This document shows positions 12,251 to 23,402 of a stretch of DNA of 64,000 bases, piece after piece. The stretch is from Gremmenia infestans. Taxonomy: Eukaryota; Ascomycota; Leotiomycetes; Helotiales; Hamatocanthoscyphaceae. Position 1 is the first letter of the stretch; every line of letters starts with the position of its first letter. The notes under the pieces are model-generated. The model was not told the origin of the DNA and ran no database searches. It saw nothing but the letters and a program-made list of their open reading frames with translations. The stretch covers positions 1,426,001-1,490,000 of the forward strand of contig JAFEVB010000036.1 in the NCBI GenBank assembly GCA_032629725.1, in the 5' to 3' direction. The position numbers were made by a program, and so were the translations under genes.

Positions 12251-15200
12251 TTACAATCCAAAAGGCCCTTCCAAATTTTCCAGTAAATAGTTCTCTCCAC
12301 TCGATACCGAGCCCGGCATCATAGTGTGCCTGAACTCTTGTTGTGTACTGCCTATGCCCAAATCGCTCGTAGAAAGATCTTCTCCAGAACTTAAACTCTC
12401 CTCACTGAGACTTAGCACACTTCGGGCAGGTCCTGGTGCGGAAAAGTCATTCATTGTCATAGAAGTCATGTCCCAACCAGAGTCAGGAGACCAGTCTCCG
12501 TAGTTAGAGGTTGTTGTGTCTGTAAGTGACAAAGCGGGCCCTCCATAAATCGCGTCGTAAAGATTGCTCTGACCTCCGTCTAGTGAGCCGAGGAGGACCT
12601 CCCATTCCGTCGGTGATGCTGTGGCTGTTTTGGTGTTGGTATTCAAAGCCGGGTTCGAGTAGTTATTTGAGAAAACGGAATTATGGGCCATGTGAGGAGG
12701 ATTTTGAGCTCGAGATTGAACTGGTGATTGTGGTTGTGACGATACGGGAGTATTATTGAGAGAAAGGTAATCCAGATTTGGAGGTTTGTCGTTCTTCAAT
12801 GCGCGTTTCAAGACTGTTGGCAACTGTGGGGCTGAACCTCGATATTCTCGTTTTGGCATTGGCGTTTCTGAAGGATCCGATTCTGTAGACACTCGGTCGT
12901 GATGATAATAACGGTCGAGGCGATTCATACCAATGTTCGGTAAAGTTGCACGCCGTAGCTTATCTTGTTGAGACAAGAGATCTGTGTCGCTCATGCTAGC
13001 GCTTCCGTGTCGATACATCTGAGGACGAAGTTGTTGTTTGCTAACAGATGGAGATGGCGTAGATTTTGTGCTTTTGGGAGCTGGTATGATGCTAGGGCTT
13101 CGTGCAGCTACAGTCTTAGACTGAGAATCTAGATTTACCGAAGATGCAGCAAGCTTCTTGAAGTCGGACGCCCCAGGAGCCTCAGCCTTCTCAAGGTATC
13201 CTATCACGACTGCGACCAAACGTTGACCGTCTTGCATCAGCTTTCCTTCCTGCTTGAGATCGAGACCTTGGTAGAGGAGGCTCAAGCCACAGAGAGTAAG
13301 CATCTCATTTTTATTCACACAGAAAGAGAATGACATATTTCTCTCCTCGAGAAGCTGCACTATCTGAATGATACGCTTGCTAGATTCAGCGAGAGATATC
13401 ACCGATGGTGAAGATTTGCTGCCTAATGTAGAACCAACAGCAGGACGGTGAATCAAACTCCGAATGTAGTAAAAAGCAAGTGACTATCACAGTTAGCATT
13501 AAATATAGGATACTTTGAAGACTCTGAATATACCAGTAATGCTGATCGACTCCCAGTCATATCAGTTGATGGCTTGTCTTGTACGAAAGTAAGCTTGAGA
13601 TGAGTTGGGAGTTTTTCAGACCACTCATTCAACTCATTCTCAAGAATAGTAAGGGACTGGAGTGAAAGGTCATGCGCTGCAGCAGCTGGGTAATTTTGCT
13701 CCAATACTTTCGATAAGATACGTGATGCGCGGAAAAGGGCCAGTGCACTTGAGATCTTTGTATATTCTCCAGGAAGAGTAGGTTGAAAGCCTTTCTCGGT
13801 CACATACTATCGACGAATTAGCATGAGAGAAAGGTAAGCTGGGGTAGAAATCTAAAGATCTTGGGAGCTATCTTAGGAGCCGGGGTCCCACATGTGGTAG
13901 TACAAGTTTCTTTTAACACATTTCTCAGCTCCGGACATAGAAAATATACAAAACTGGGAAATTGACTTGCCTCATCATCTGTGTCACTTGGATACTCGCA
14001 ATGTACATCTTCTTCCTTGAGCAATTTTGGCAGGCCGAGTAGAGCGGCAGAAAAGCTGCAGATATTAGCTGAATCCTATGGTTCGCGACGCTGAACTTAC
14101 CAGTCAATAGTATACAAAGTCCAGAACACTTTTTTGCGAGTCTCAATTGTGAGGGCGCCAAATGAGAAGCGCTTCTGACTTTGGTGCAGGCCAAGACGAT
14201 GCGAAAGACCGACAGCAATTGCTTTATAATGTTGAAGACGGGCGTAATCAGCCTTGGAGATGCAATAAATCAAAGCTAGAATGAGGCACTGGAGTGTCGC
14301 AAGGGAATTCTCCATCAGAACTGCCTCGAGGGACAAGCGCCATTGGAACTCGCAAAGAGCAACGTGTTCTCGGTCTGGAACGTCGCCCGAAAGGCTTGCA
14401 ATTCCGAATACAAGATGCAGTTGAGCCAACTTGTGAGACTCCACCATCTGCTGTGGATTTAACATGTACTCCTCATATAACCGGAGAAAAGTTGGCTTGT
14501 GCAGGACCGGGAAGAGTGGTGCCCATTCCTGGAAGAAGACATTGACGCATCTATCCGAGAATATCCGAGGAGGCGTTGTCGAGGTCTTTGGAGTTGATAT
14601 TTGCGAGAGCGATTGAGTATCCCGTTGAATGTTGAGGAAAGCTTCCGTGTTGAACCCAGCGAGGGATTTGCCACTTTCCTGTATTCTACGTTTGAAAGCG
14701 TCTATTGATCATTAGATACGATTAGCTATTGAAGGGACGAGCCACGCACCGACAAAAGCTCTACCACTAGAAGCCCCTATGAAATATGAGTCTGAATTTT
14801 CAGCTCCCACCAGCAACGGCGAGGCTTGGACACGAAATACGTCCTCTTTTATTGGCATGGCGGCCACTTCTTTTCGTGCATCGACAGGCGGCGTTCCGGG
14901 CGACATGGATGGACGTCGATTCGAATGCATTTTCGACAACATGTCTATCTTCTCGTCCTTCTCGTCCAGCAGATCTTTCAATTCCCTCACCTCGCCTTCC
15001 AAAGTACGAACCCTTTCTTCCAAAGATTCTGTATATCCTCGTGGGAAGGCTCTGCGGCTAAGCTTATCGCTCGTCTTGCACTCGAAGCCGACGTTGGAGC
15101 ATTGCGAACAACATGGTCGAACCCCATCGCATCGTATCTTCTTGCTGCGACAACGATCGCAAGCCTGGGCTATACGGCTCTGCGCGCTCGATCCAACCTT

Positions 15201-15281
15201 AATCACCTTCATAGGCAAGATTCCAGGCATATTGGCGTTGTCTCTGGGTCCGCAGCTTTCGATCAATTCCTCATTTGCCAA
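12251..15281 (-). CDS. facB: Zn2Cys6 transcription activator, FacB/Cat8-like
   Basis: A 907-residue zinc-cluster regulator of the FacB (Aspergillus)/Cat8 (yeast) type, which by family activates acetate use and gluconeogenesis. Five exons: 15281-14750, 14701-14101, 14055-13971, 13806-13534 and 13483-12251. The zinc cluster is CDRCRSKKIRCDG...CSQCSNVGFEC (about residues 40-69), followed by SRRAFPRGYTESLEERVRTL and a coiled coil (ELKDLLDEKDEKIDML). This block is characteristic of FacB orthologues. A fungal-specific TF middle homology region follows (QWRLSLEAVLME, ETRKKVFWTLYTIDCFSAALLG). A Ser/Asn/Gln-rich tail may be the activation region. The intron after DTDDE uses a GC donor (GAG|GCAAGT, intron 13970-13807). 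The upstream region holds CreA-like sites. Confidence 0.88.
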
Positions 15282-15396
15282 GAGAGATCCTCTTGCATCA
15301 ACCAGATTGATTCAGTCGGCGCTTGGTGTTGTTGAGGTGGAGCAGGATCGTGGTGGAGTCAAAGTCTCTTTTGGTGCAAATGTGTTGAGATGAGAA

Positions 15397-15442
15397 GGGG
15401 AGGGTCTGAGGGCGAGGGCGAGGGTGAGGGCGAGGGTGAGGG
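15397..15442 (+). repeat. GGG(N3) hexamer repeat, G-quadruplex-capable, upstream of facB
   Basis: Imperfect GAGGGY hexamers on the plus strand give at least six GGG tracts separated by 3-nt spacers (CGA/TGA). The block starts about 115 bp upstream of the facB start codon, with the G-rich strand opposite the coding strand. It meets the usual intramolecular G-quadruplex pattern. Function is not shown. Confidence 0.8.
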
Positions 15443-15466
15443 TGCGAATGCGGGCGAAGAAGATCT

Positions 15467-15527
15467 GCGGGGATGGGATGGGTTATCTGGGGATCATCCA
15501 CAACCATGGCCATGTGCTGTGCCGGGG
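15467..15527 (+). promoter_or_regulatory. Cluster of three CreA-like (SYGGRG) sites upstream of facB
   Basis: GCGGGG at 15467-15472, CTGGGG at 15487-15492 and CCGGGG at 15522-15527 match the CreA/Mig1 carbon-repressor consensus SYGGRG. They lie 186-246 bp upstream of the facB start. Yeast CAT8 and Aspergillus facB are reported to be under glucose repression, so this placement is biologically sensible. The motif is short and the area is G-rich, so chance matches are possible. Confidence 0.5.
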
Positions 15528-15559
15528 GGGGGTTTAGACCCCCGCATATCGAGTGCTAC

Positions 15560-15582
15560 GGGTAGGGTAGGGTAGGGTAGGG
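15560..15582 (+). repeat. GGGTA pentamer array, G-quadruplex-capable
   Basis: Five GGG tracts separated by TA, about 280-300 bp upstream of facB. The unit is GGGTA, not the fungal telomere TTAGGG. Confidence 0.8.
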
Positions 15583-17071
15583 AGTAGTGGACGTATGTAC
15601 GCTTGGCAAAACACGACGCGGCAGAGTTTATGAAAATCGTAAATTGTTGCTTTTACGGGACAAGTGTGCCCTTACTACGGTATAGTAGTATAGTCGACTT
15701 TTCCATTCTTCTTCGTCTTCAAATCCCAAGCTCGTCATAGACCGTGCCCTTTTCATCTGATGATACCTATGTAAGGTAGGTAGATAATCTTACAGTACAT
15801 ACAGTACATATGTATGTACTGTAACAATAAATAAATAATAGGGGGGTGCATAAAATCGGATGAAAGACTTAGTCCCGGCCCCGGCTTCATCCGACCCCAC
15901 AGTCTCAGGTAGGCTGTACAGTAGGGTAGACAGGACAAAGTCGGGGTTCCAGATCTGGGGCAGAAGAACCATACTCCCATACCATTGAGTTTGCAGACTG
16001 CATGAGCCCTAAGACTCATCATCATCATCATCATCACCATCAGCGGCTAATTCATCATTATAATCCTCTTTTCTACCCTACTTAAGATCGCGACTTGTAT
16101 TATCATTGTTGTTTACTCCGCGTACTTGCTTCGTTAATTTTGCCTATGTTGGGTTGGGTACCTGGCCTGGGCTAGGCTAGGCATACGACAAAACTAGTTC
16201 TTATCTTTAGCCATATACGAATCCTTCGAATAAGCCGCTCTTATGTGAGTATTCAAATCGGGTGAATACTAGATGAACGAGGTATAACTTTGGTAAATCA
16301 GCAATAGTAGCATCTTTAGAAGTTGCCAATTTTAACCTTATGACTCGTGTGGTCAAACCGCCGTAGGTCGGAGTCATAACGATCCTCCCGCCCGGAAGAC
16401 GATAGACGTGACGGCTTGCTTCCACTAAGTCCAGTCAAACTCTGGCGGCGGCGGCGGCTTTAGTTTGAGCTATCCGTTTGCGGGGAAAGGCACCCTAAAA
16501 TGGCTTCAAGTATGAACTTTGGGATTAATTCTGAGCCTATTATTGTCTGATGCAGATTGCTAGATATGCCATTGCGAGCAAGCCACTATTTGGTCAGTCC
16601 ACGCTTGAAAGGAACGTGGTCGGAAGTGCTTTGTACCGCGCGAGGCTGCATGTATCTTTGATTAATCGTAACGTCCAGATGCTTCCTCACGTTTACCCAT
16701 CGAGTTAATCCTCAGTACTGCAATCATAGAGTTGTTTCCTAATGCTACAATAAGTTCTTTCCATCACTACATCATCTCACTTGCTGGGGAATGTACTGCG
16801 GCGCTGTACTGTACTGTACATCAAACGTATGCAAAGCCTTTCGAAGATTGTGATCTCGGCGGATCCCGGAGCACAGTCACTTATTAGCGTAGAATCTTGA
16901 GCCAATATCGTCTTGGCTTGTATGAGGACCGTGCTGTGCTAGGAGGGATCGCTTCGACTTCGTTGGGCATTTTCCGCTACCCCGTAATTCAGTGGCTGTT
17001 AGGCCAGGCCCGGCTGGGGGGTGCCATGCAGGCGCAGTAGCTAAGAACTTCTAACCAATGCGAGTGTAGGT
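15583..17071. other. Long intergenic region upstream of facB
   Basis: About 1.5 kb without a convincing gene. It contains an inverted repeat at 15801-15822 (arms ACAGTACAT / ATGTACTGT, 4-nt loop) preceded by a direct copy of the arm at 15791-15800. It also holds an ATC trinucleotide run at about 16016-16036 and several GTACTGTAC-type palindromic words near 16805. A 72-codon minus-strand frame at 16207-16425 has no recognisable similarity. Confidence 0.5.
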
Positions 17072-19027
17072 TCAACTGAAATCATCATCATCATTGGTCT
17101 CTGCTACCTCCGTTGGCTCCTCATTCATCGATCCGAGATATCGAAGCACCGTATCACTGTCCAGAAGCTTCGTTTTCTGCCACGCCGTCAGTTATGTCAC
17201 TCGGCAAACTCACTTTACCGAGTCCACTTCTGTCCCAGACTAACCTGCATATCGACAAAAGCAAAGGCTGTTTGTAGTAGCTCTGTCTCACTTGTTCGGA
17301 GTTGTATGGCGTTCTTTCGAAAGTCTGGGGAAATATGTTCCAAACTATAGAGGAACCTAAGAGTCAGTCTACTTCTAGGAAAAGAGGGGTCAGTCGGGGT
17401 GCAGTATGTGCAGAGAAGTTTCACTTCTATACAAGTTTTGCCAAGACAGGAAAGGCGATAGAAGACTTACTCCGCTAAAGATTGCACAGTCTCTTCGCTC
17501 ACATACAGAAGTTCAAGCTGTTGGCGGATTCGATCATGCAATAATGCCACAGCTCGAAGCTTAAATACATCATTGAGTGGATGATCACCAATGAGGCACT
17601 CGAAGGTGTCTGTGATATCCGTTACATCAGACTCTTGCCAAAATACTCTGAGTTGGCTTCGGGAGCCATCGGTCTCTTGCAGGACCTTGAAATCGAGACC
17701 ATCCTCCTCATTGAGGCACATGAGATAGAGGAATGGGCCTTCCCACGCAACAGAATCCTGATCGGCTGATATGCGCACTACAGGCTTGCCTGCAAATGCA
17801 GCAAGCTTTGCTTTACCCAAGGGGTCATCTGGGAAGGGCTCAAGAGGTAAGACCAGAGCTTTAGATGTACTAGTTTTGTCGATGAAGCCGTAGCTGAACA
17901 GTATTTCGGCTTCACTCTTCGATTCTCCGTAACTGATGGTGATCTCAGATGCAAGACTCAGCTCAACATCTGGTCTGAGCAGTAAGGCCACGCTATCATT
18001 CGGGGTTTGTTCATAGTAAGTATTTGGGACCGACGAGTGATTCGCCATGTCCAGACATGGAACCATGGATTCGCCAGCTTTTGGAAGTTCTAACGACCTC
18101 GACCTATACCAAGCATCTAGGAGAATCCAATCCGTGATTTGCAATGTCTCATGTTCCCACCAACTTTTGTAGCACCACTGGAGTCCAGTTGTTTGTTCAC
18201 GCAATTTGTCGAATTCGCGACCCATGGCGCTCATTTTAGCATTGACAGCCGACTAGGAAATATGTCAGCAGCTACTTCTACTTGAAAGAAATGTCGTACA
18301 ACTAGCGATTCATAACGGAAACCCAAGATAGGCTTGAGGACTACCTCAATTCTTGGAGGAATGTTCAAGGCACAGTAAAAGTGCGATATAATAAGACTAC
18401 ACCACCAGATGTAGGTAGACGGAGGTCTTCTGACCATGGTACACTTTAAGATGGCTAAGGACAATGGGCATTAAGTCCGGAGAGGAAAGTAAGAAGCCAA
18501 GAAAGCACCAATATGAACATACCTCCAAAGAAGTCCCTACCAACATAAAACGCTCTTCCTCACTCCACATAGTAGGAACAGGAATATCACTAGGAAGAAT
18601 CTTGCAATACTCCGTCCACGGGTTTTGCACGCCGACATTCTGTGGGTGAGACAGCGAAGCAATCGTAATCTGCATTAAAAGAAAAAGTAGCATATCTCCT
18701 CTCAAAGACTAAACATCCTTATTAGCCCCATCTTTCTTTTCAATTAAAACATGCACCTACCTTCCCACCTGCAACCTCAAGCAACTCGCGGAAATGTTGA
18801 TCCACTTTCGCATACTCTTCAATAGCTTCAGCAGACAGAATGAGGTCGTGAGGTATGACGAGTAACGTGGGAATATCATAGGTTGCTTTTGAGCTAAGAG
18901 CTCGAGAAGTCATAAGGCCGGATCCTTTAGAATCGTTGAGCTCTTGGACGCTGATATCTATGAAGCTCACGTCGTTGAGCTTTGACCATGCTGGCAGAGC
19001 AGTGAGCGGGAGCTGTTCTCGACGCAT
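17072..19027 (-). CDS. SET-domain protein lysine methyltransferase (LSMT/Rkm-like)
   Basis: A protein methyltransferase of the Rubisco-LSMT/SETD/Rkm class. Exons: 19027-18761, 18708-18523, 18252-17471, a fourth ending at 17245, and 17176-17072. The split SET domain shows SRALSSKATYDIPTLLVIP, then ERFMLVGTSLE, then the catalytic region VPCLDMANHSSVPNTYYE and ITISYGESKSEAEILFSYGF, with NHS and YG(E/D) core motifs present. The post-SET substrate-binding lobe follows. The exon-3 donor is GTAAGT at 17470 (phase 2). Three acceptors (exon starting 17374, 17356 or 17344) all keep the frame, so up to ten residues are uncertain. The last exon ends in an Asp run (NDDDDFS) encoded by an ATC repeat on the plus strand. 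The substrate is unknown. Confidence 0.85.
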
Positions 19028-19409
19028 AGCTTTGTATCGGAAAGGTCAAATGGAACTTTGAGATTCATGAACTTGTTCTTCGTCCCTTGTCTTATAGTGT
19101 GTCGATGCAAAGAATATAGAGTCAACCTTGGTTCTTGTTGACTGCAGGTGCCATTTTTGCGAGGTTTGCCCTTGCCTAGTTCGCGTTTCGAGATCCGGGT
19201 GTGTCACCACGTGATTATTTGTACTGTGTTTGACTTGCAATTTATCTTATTAAGTTTTGGAATTTTGTAATTTCATCTCTGTTAGAGACATCTATTTTGG
19301 ATTATGGCCCAGGAAGCCTTTTGTTGCTCCAGGAAAGGCCTCTAGATTCGCAAAATAACCTTGAGAAAACATGACGATAAGCCAAACGCCGTACCCCCCA
19401 GAAAGATTT
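19028..19409. other. Intergenic region
   Basis: Promoter side of the SET gene and 3' side of the next gene. Nothing else seen. Confidence 0.5.
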
Positions 19410-20579
19410 TCACTCCTTGAGATGTGAACCTATTCCGCCAAGTCCCAATCCATCCTTAGCCTTCCTTGTAGGAGACAACGTCTTATTCCGGGGGAAATTC
19501 TTCGACCTTGTTGAGCTCTCCGCCTCGATATCTTGATCGCTGCGCCGTGTGCCGGATGATTGTACATTGACAGTTCGCTCCTTGGGCAGTGAAGGTCTCC
19601 TTTCTGCAGACGATCCAGAGGACCGAGAAGATGGTACAAAGGAGACCTGAGCCGCGGACATCGGTTTACTCTCTCCGCGGGATCTAGATGATAGTGTACT
19701 GAGGGTTGGGGACTTAGACATTGCGCTGCTTTCTCCGGGAGATCTGGACAATTGTGTATTGACGATTGGGGCCTTCCGTACCCGTTTACTTTCCCCGTGC
19801 TTCTGTCCCCCTTCACGGTGTAGTCTTTCCAGCCTCTCCTTAGCAACTTCAAAGACTTCATCCTCTGCATCCGGCGCGGCAGTCGTATCTTCCTCGACCG
19901 GTGCCAATCCCTGATGAGCCTGCTCAATATTCCAAATCCTTCTTTGAACCTCGGACATCTGCTTAGGACTGCGTTTCTTTGACGTGAATTTCTCCTGCGG
20001 TCGAGCTACATCTGTACTCTGAACATCAGAGGGTTTTGCAGCCTCCCTCATAATCCCCGACCAAGTCGTCATCTGAGTAGCCCGGTCATTCTTCATTGAG
20101 GGTTCAGTCACCGTCGCAGTCATTGTCGCGTTCGGGGCCTCTGGCTCCGAGTCAGAGTCTCCCTCGAGAGGATGAGGACCGATGAGGTCTATATACTCGT
20201 TCGCGAGTGCCTCCGTTGACTTTCCCTCGGGGTTATGTTCCCAGCGCTCGCCCTGTAGAAGCTCATTCGACAGAATCCGATTTAGAGGCAAATATGTCCG
20301 TGCAAAATTATCTGAATCTGGTCTCTCTTCCACAGTAGGTTGAATGGCTTGATCTGACACCTTCGATCCTGGCCTGGCTTCAGGTAGAGTTATTTTTGAG
20401 AAGCTGCTAGACCCTGTTCTCTCCTCGACTAGCGGTTGATCTGATACATCCGATGCCTTTGACTTTGGCCTGTCCTTGCCGTGCTCCTTGCTGGTTTTCC
20501 GCACTGCGCCAACCACCCCCTTCCAAAACCCTTTACTATGCTTCTTTGGCTCGCTAGTCGGTACCTCAGAATGTTCCAT
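19410..20579 (-). CDS. Hypothetical disordered protein
   Basis: A single-exon 389-residue frame with no recognised domain. It is highly charged and Ser/Arg/Glu/Pro-rich, so mostly disordered. It starts MEHSEVPTSEPKKHSKGFWK and has a basic GFWKGVVGAVRKTSKEHGKD segment near the N-terminus. A middle patch, QMSEVQRRIWNIEQAHQGL, is the best candidate for a helix or binding motif. The C-terminal third has repeated RSPGES/RSRGES/RSSGSS Ser-Arg units, and the end reads LGLGGIGSHLKE. The long uninterrupted frame and codon use like its neighbours support a real gene. Function is unknown. Confidence 0.6.
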   Translation of the reverse strand: MEHSEVPTSEPKKHSKGFWKGVVGAVRKTSKEHGKDRPKSKASDVSDQPLVEERTGSSSFSKITLPEARPGSKVSDQAIQPTVEERPDSDNFARTYLPLNRILSNELLQGERWEHNPEGKSTEALANEYIDLIGPHPLEGDSDSEPEAPNATMTATVTEPSMKNDRATQMTTWSGIMREAAKPSDVQSTDVARPQEKFTSKKRSPKQMSEVQRRIWNIEQAHQGLAPVEEDTTAAPDAEDEVFEVAKERLERLHREGGQKHGESKRVRKAPIVNTQLSRSPGESSAMSKSPTLSTLSSRSRGESKPMSAAQVSFVPSSRSSGSSAERRPSLPKERTVNVQSSGTRRSDQDIEAESSTRSKNFPRNKTLSPTRKAKDGLGLGGIGSHLKE

Positions 20580-20961
20580 TGTCTAATGGGGAGAACAGCG
20601 GTTCGCGCTAGTCACTCTTATCATCCGATGCAATGAATAGTTCGTAATATGCAGGGTTGGATTGGTCTTCAAATGGTTTTCTGGCGTGGTCCGTGGCTGC
20701 TGTGAGCCCAGCTTGTAGAACATATAGATGTTGGAGGGCGTTTGTGGCATTGACTCGCAAGAGTCAATCCTCGAAGTTTATCGCCACCATAACGACTCCA
20801 GGCGGTGAATTGGTGACAATGGTATTTCGCTCGATACTTGCCATTCACTTCAAGTTAGTACAAACGGCGGAATGTCTCGGGTTTCTATATATCAAGATTA
20901 TCCCAAGCAATCGAGTAGAGAAGTCACCAGATGGTCATAACATTCGTATTCAACCTACCCT
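20580..20961. other. Intergenic region
   Basis: Between the disordered hypothetical and the 3' end of the phosphodiesterase gene. Short frames only. Confidence 0.5.
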
Positions 20962-22157
20962 TCATGCCGCAGCCATTGTGGTTGAGCTCTCTAAACCTTT
21001 CCTAAACTTTCTTAAGTCGACATTGAATCCATAATTATATCTGAATACTGTACTGAAGAGCGGGACTAGGACGTTCACCGAGAGGATGAACAACAACGAT
21101 CTCAGAGAGTGATGAATCTTCTCACCCTCGTAGGTTTTGCATATCTCCAAATATTTCTTAGGATCATCAGTTACTACGCCGTCAACACCTTTCTTAATAC
21201 TCCACTTCATCCATGGCTCCTCATTTACCGTCCACAAAAAAACGGAGCGGTTGGCCTTCCTTGCATCTTGTATCAAGGCATTTCCACGTGGTCCGACCAT
21301 GACCATCAGCAACATGTTAAGACTAACTCCAGGGACTTTGAGGAATTGGCGCGCGTAAGATATGCTGAGTCCAATATGAACTATCGGATATTTAGGGAGA
21401 TGCTCTGAACAAAGCGGGAGGTATTTTGCCTATAACAATGTCAGAAATTGCGAACATTTCGACTAGGGTAACAAAAACTTACTGCCCAGCATCCTATCAA
21501 TATACGCTCAGTCCATGGCCGTGATGGCTTCACCTCTTCCAGTGTAGCTGCGATGGCCTTAAAGAGCTTGTTGGCTTGGTCGTCGATGTTCTGATGATCC
21601 ACTTGCTTGCTCTTAAAGGGCGATAAAAGCTTCGGCCATGGTACCTTGACATCTAATAATACCCAGATGTCTTCGAGCCCTGGCGAAACAAGGTACTCCA
21701 GGAGGTCCTTAAATCTAGGCATTTGTTCGTGTGGTTCCTCTAACGTGCGCAGCGTCTTCAAATATTCCCAATCGCAGTCCACGATCTTCTCATCCGTTCC
21801 AAAGCAGCGTTTAAGGGAAGCATCCTATCTGCCATTAGTTTCGTCCATGTGTGCAACCACGTAGCTAGAAAGTCTTTACGTGACAAAGAACCACCACGCC
21901 ATCCTTCGACAAATGTAGATCCGTTTCAATGGCATGCGCCCCGACCTCTACTGCTCCCTTGAACGCGCCCATTGTATTCTCCGGGTGCGCGGCTTTGTAT
22001 CCTCGATGTGCAATTGCTTGGGGTCTCCCGCGGGGGGTTCTCTTCGCAGACGTGAACGCAGCTTGAATACTTGTCAGGCACTTGCTAGAGAATGATAGGA
22101 TCTTAGAAACATACGCGATTCCATTTTCTCTTGCGGTGAATGGTCTGATTCAGCCAT
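20962..22157 (-). CDS. Glycerophosphodiester phosphodiesterase, Pgc1-like
   Basis: A 344-residue GDPD-family enzyme resembling yeast Pgc1, a phosphatidylglycerol-specific phospholipase C. Exons: 22157-22115, 22061-21880, 21824-21483 and 21429-20962 (phases 1, 0, 0). The GDPD core is clear. The HR catalytic motif is AIAHRGYKAAHPENTMGAF (about residues 27-45), followed by the metal-binding AIETDLHLSKDGVVVLCHD. WVLLDVKVPW, FLWTVNEEPWM and GVDGVVTDDP come later. A hydrophobic segment (RSLLFILSVNVLVPLFSTVF, about 25 residues before the basic C-terminal tail) looks like the single membrane anchor seen in Pgc1. The first exon is short and its acceptor was chosen by phase, so residues 1-20 are less certain. 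Confidence 0.85.
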
Positions 22158-23402
22158 TGTGAGGGTACTCGAATTGTGCAGTGGGCTTCAGTGCCTCGAA
22201 AGACAACTTTGAAAGGTTGTGTTGTGTCGTGAAAGAGCTGAGGAGAAGCAATAATGAAAGGGAAGATGTATAAGAAGAAGTACGGGATTTTTGCTTTGTA
22301 GAGGAAGACATAGGATTAATGTACGTAGTAGGAGGATGTTATAATGATCCATCCAACTCGGAGATACTATAAAGATCTACTGTATTTCCGATCCCGTGTC
22401 GCACGACGGAGTTGAACTCATCCGAGCGACGTCGAAGTTGCATTGCAGCTTGCAACACGCTTTACTTAGCTACTTTACAGGTCATCACCCAGACTGCATG
22501 TTTTCTATATTGCTCATACAACGTGTTCTTTTGCGTGGCTTATAGAAATTCCCATTCTCGTGGTTATCAACATTTTCTTGTTGGCAGTTTCATGTCCAAA
22601 GGAGGCATATATATCATAGCTCAGCGACTAGACATCCTTTCCTCTACCTGTAACACGCGTTTGCTCAATTCGCATCTGCTCCCGCCATGTGTAAATGTTA
22701 CACATTGGCTATTCTGGCTCCCGTCGATCATACTCCAGGTCATCGAGGCCTACTATACTCAAAAGCCTCATCGTCGAGGCCCAAGCTCTTTTGCTCTTAC
22801 AGTAGGCTCTAAGAACGAAATGACATGATATATCACTTCTTGCTCTTTGGCTCTTTACAGAACTATTTCGACAGATCGAAAAGACGTTCTTTCCAGGCTT
22901 CGGGAACAGATTGCCTTGGAGTATGTGAGTGATCAGGTTTCAACGAAGGTGATACCCGCCAAGAAGTATGAGGCGTGTCACAGTACACAAGATCAATGGA
23001 TTATTATTAGATCGTCAAACTCACTAGAAAAACCCGTCAATTATCGTGTTCTCGATTTTGAGTATCTCTCTTCGACTCCTTATATCTCTTTCGGGGATTT
23101 TCCGACAACAGGGTGCAGATGTTATGCAGGTGCAGGTTAATTTGCGGCTTATTGGACAAGTGTCACTGAAAATGACAATTACTGTCTCGTCTCCGTACTC
23201 TTGGGAGTTCCGTGGAAAGAGGTAAACATACTATTTTTATATCGTTGCACACGCTTGAACCTTTGGACATAATTTCTAATGGTAATGTCTTCCTATGTGC
23301 TTTAATCGCCCTCTTGAGAAAGGATATTTACTCGTTTTATGTACGGACTACGAGATTCACTCGACAAGAGAAGGCCAATGGATTTATGATTGTTGCCCTA
23401 TT
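22158..23402. other. Intergenic region, no gene recognised
   Basis: Promoter side of the phosphodiesterase gene, followed by sequence with only short unrelated frames on both strands. Confidence 0.45.

Noticed and set aside
15560..15582. Telomere-like repeat
   Set aside because: The unit is GGGTA, not TTAGGG, and it sits inside a promoter between ordinary genes.
16207..16425. 72-codon minus-strand frame in the facB-SET interval
   Set aside because: No similarity and no supporting context.
22158..23402. Several 60-140 codon frames as genes
   Set aside because: Overlapping frames on both strands without domains, splice logic or conserved motifs.
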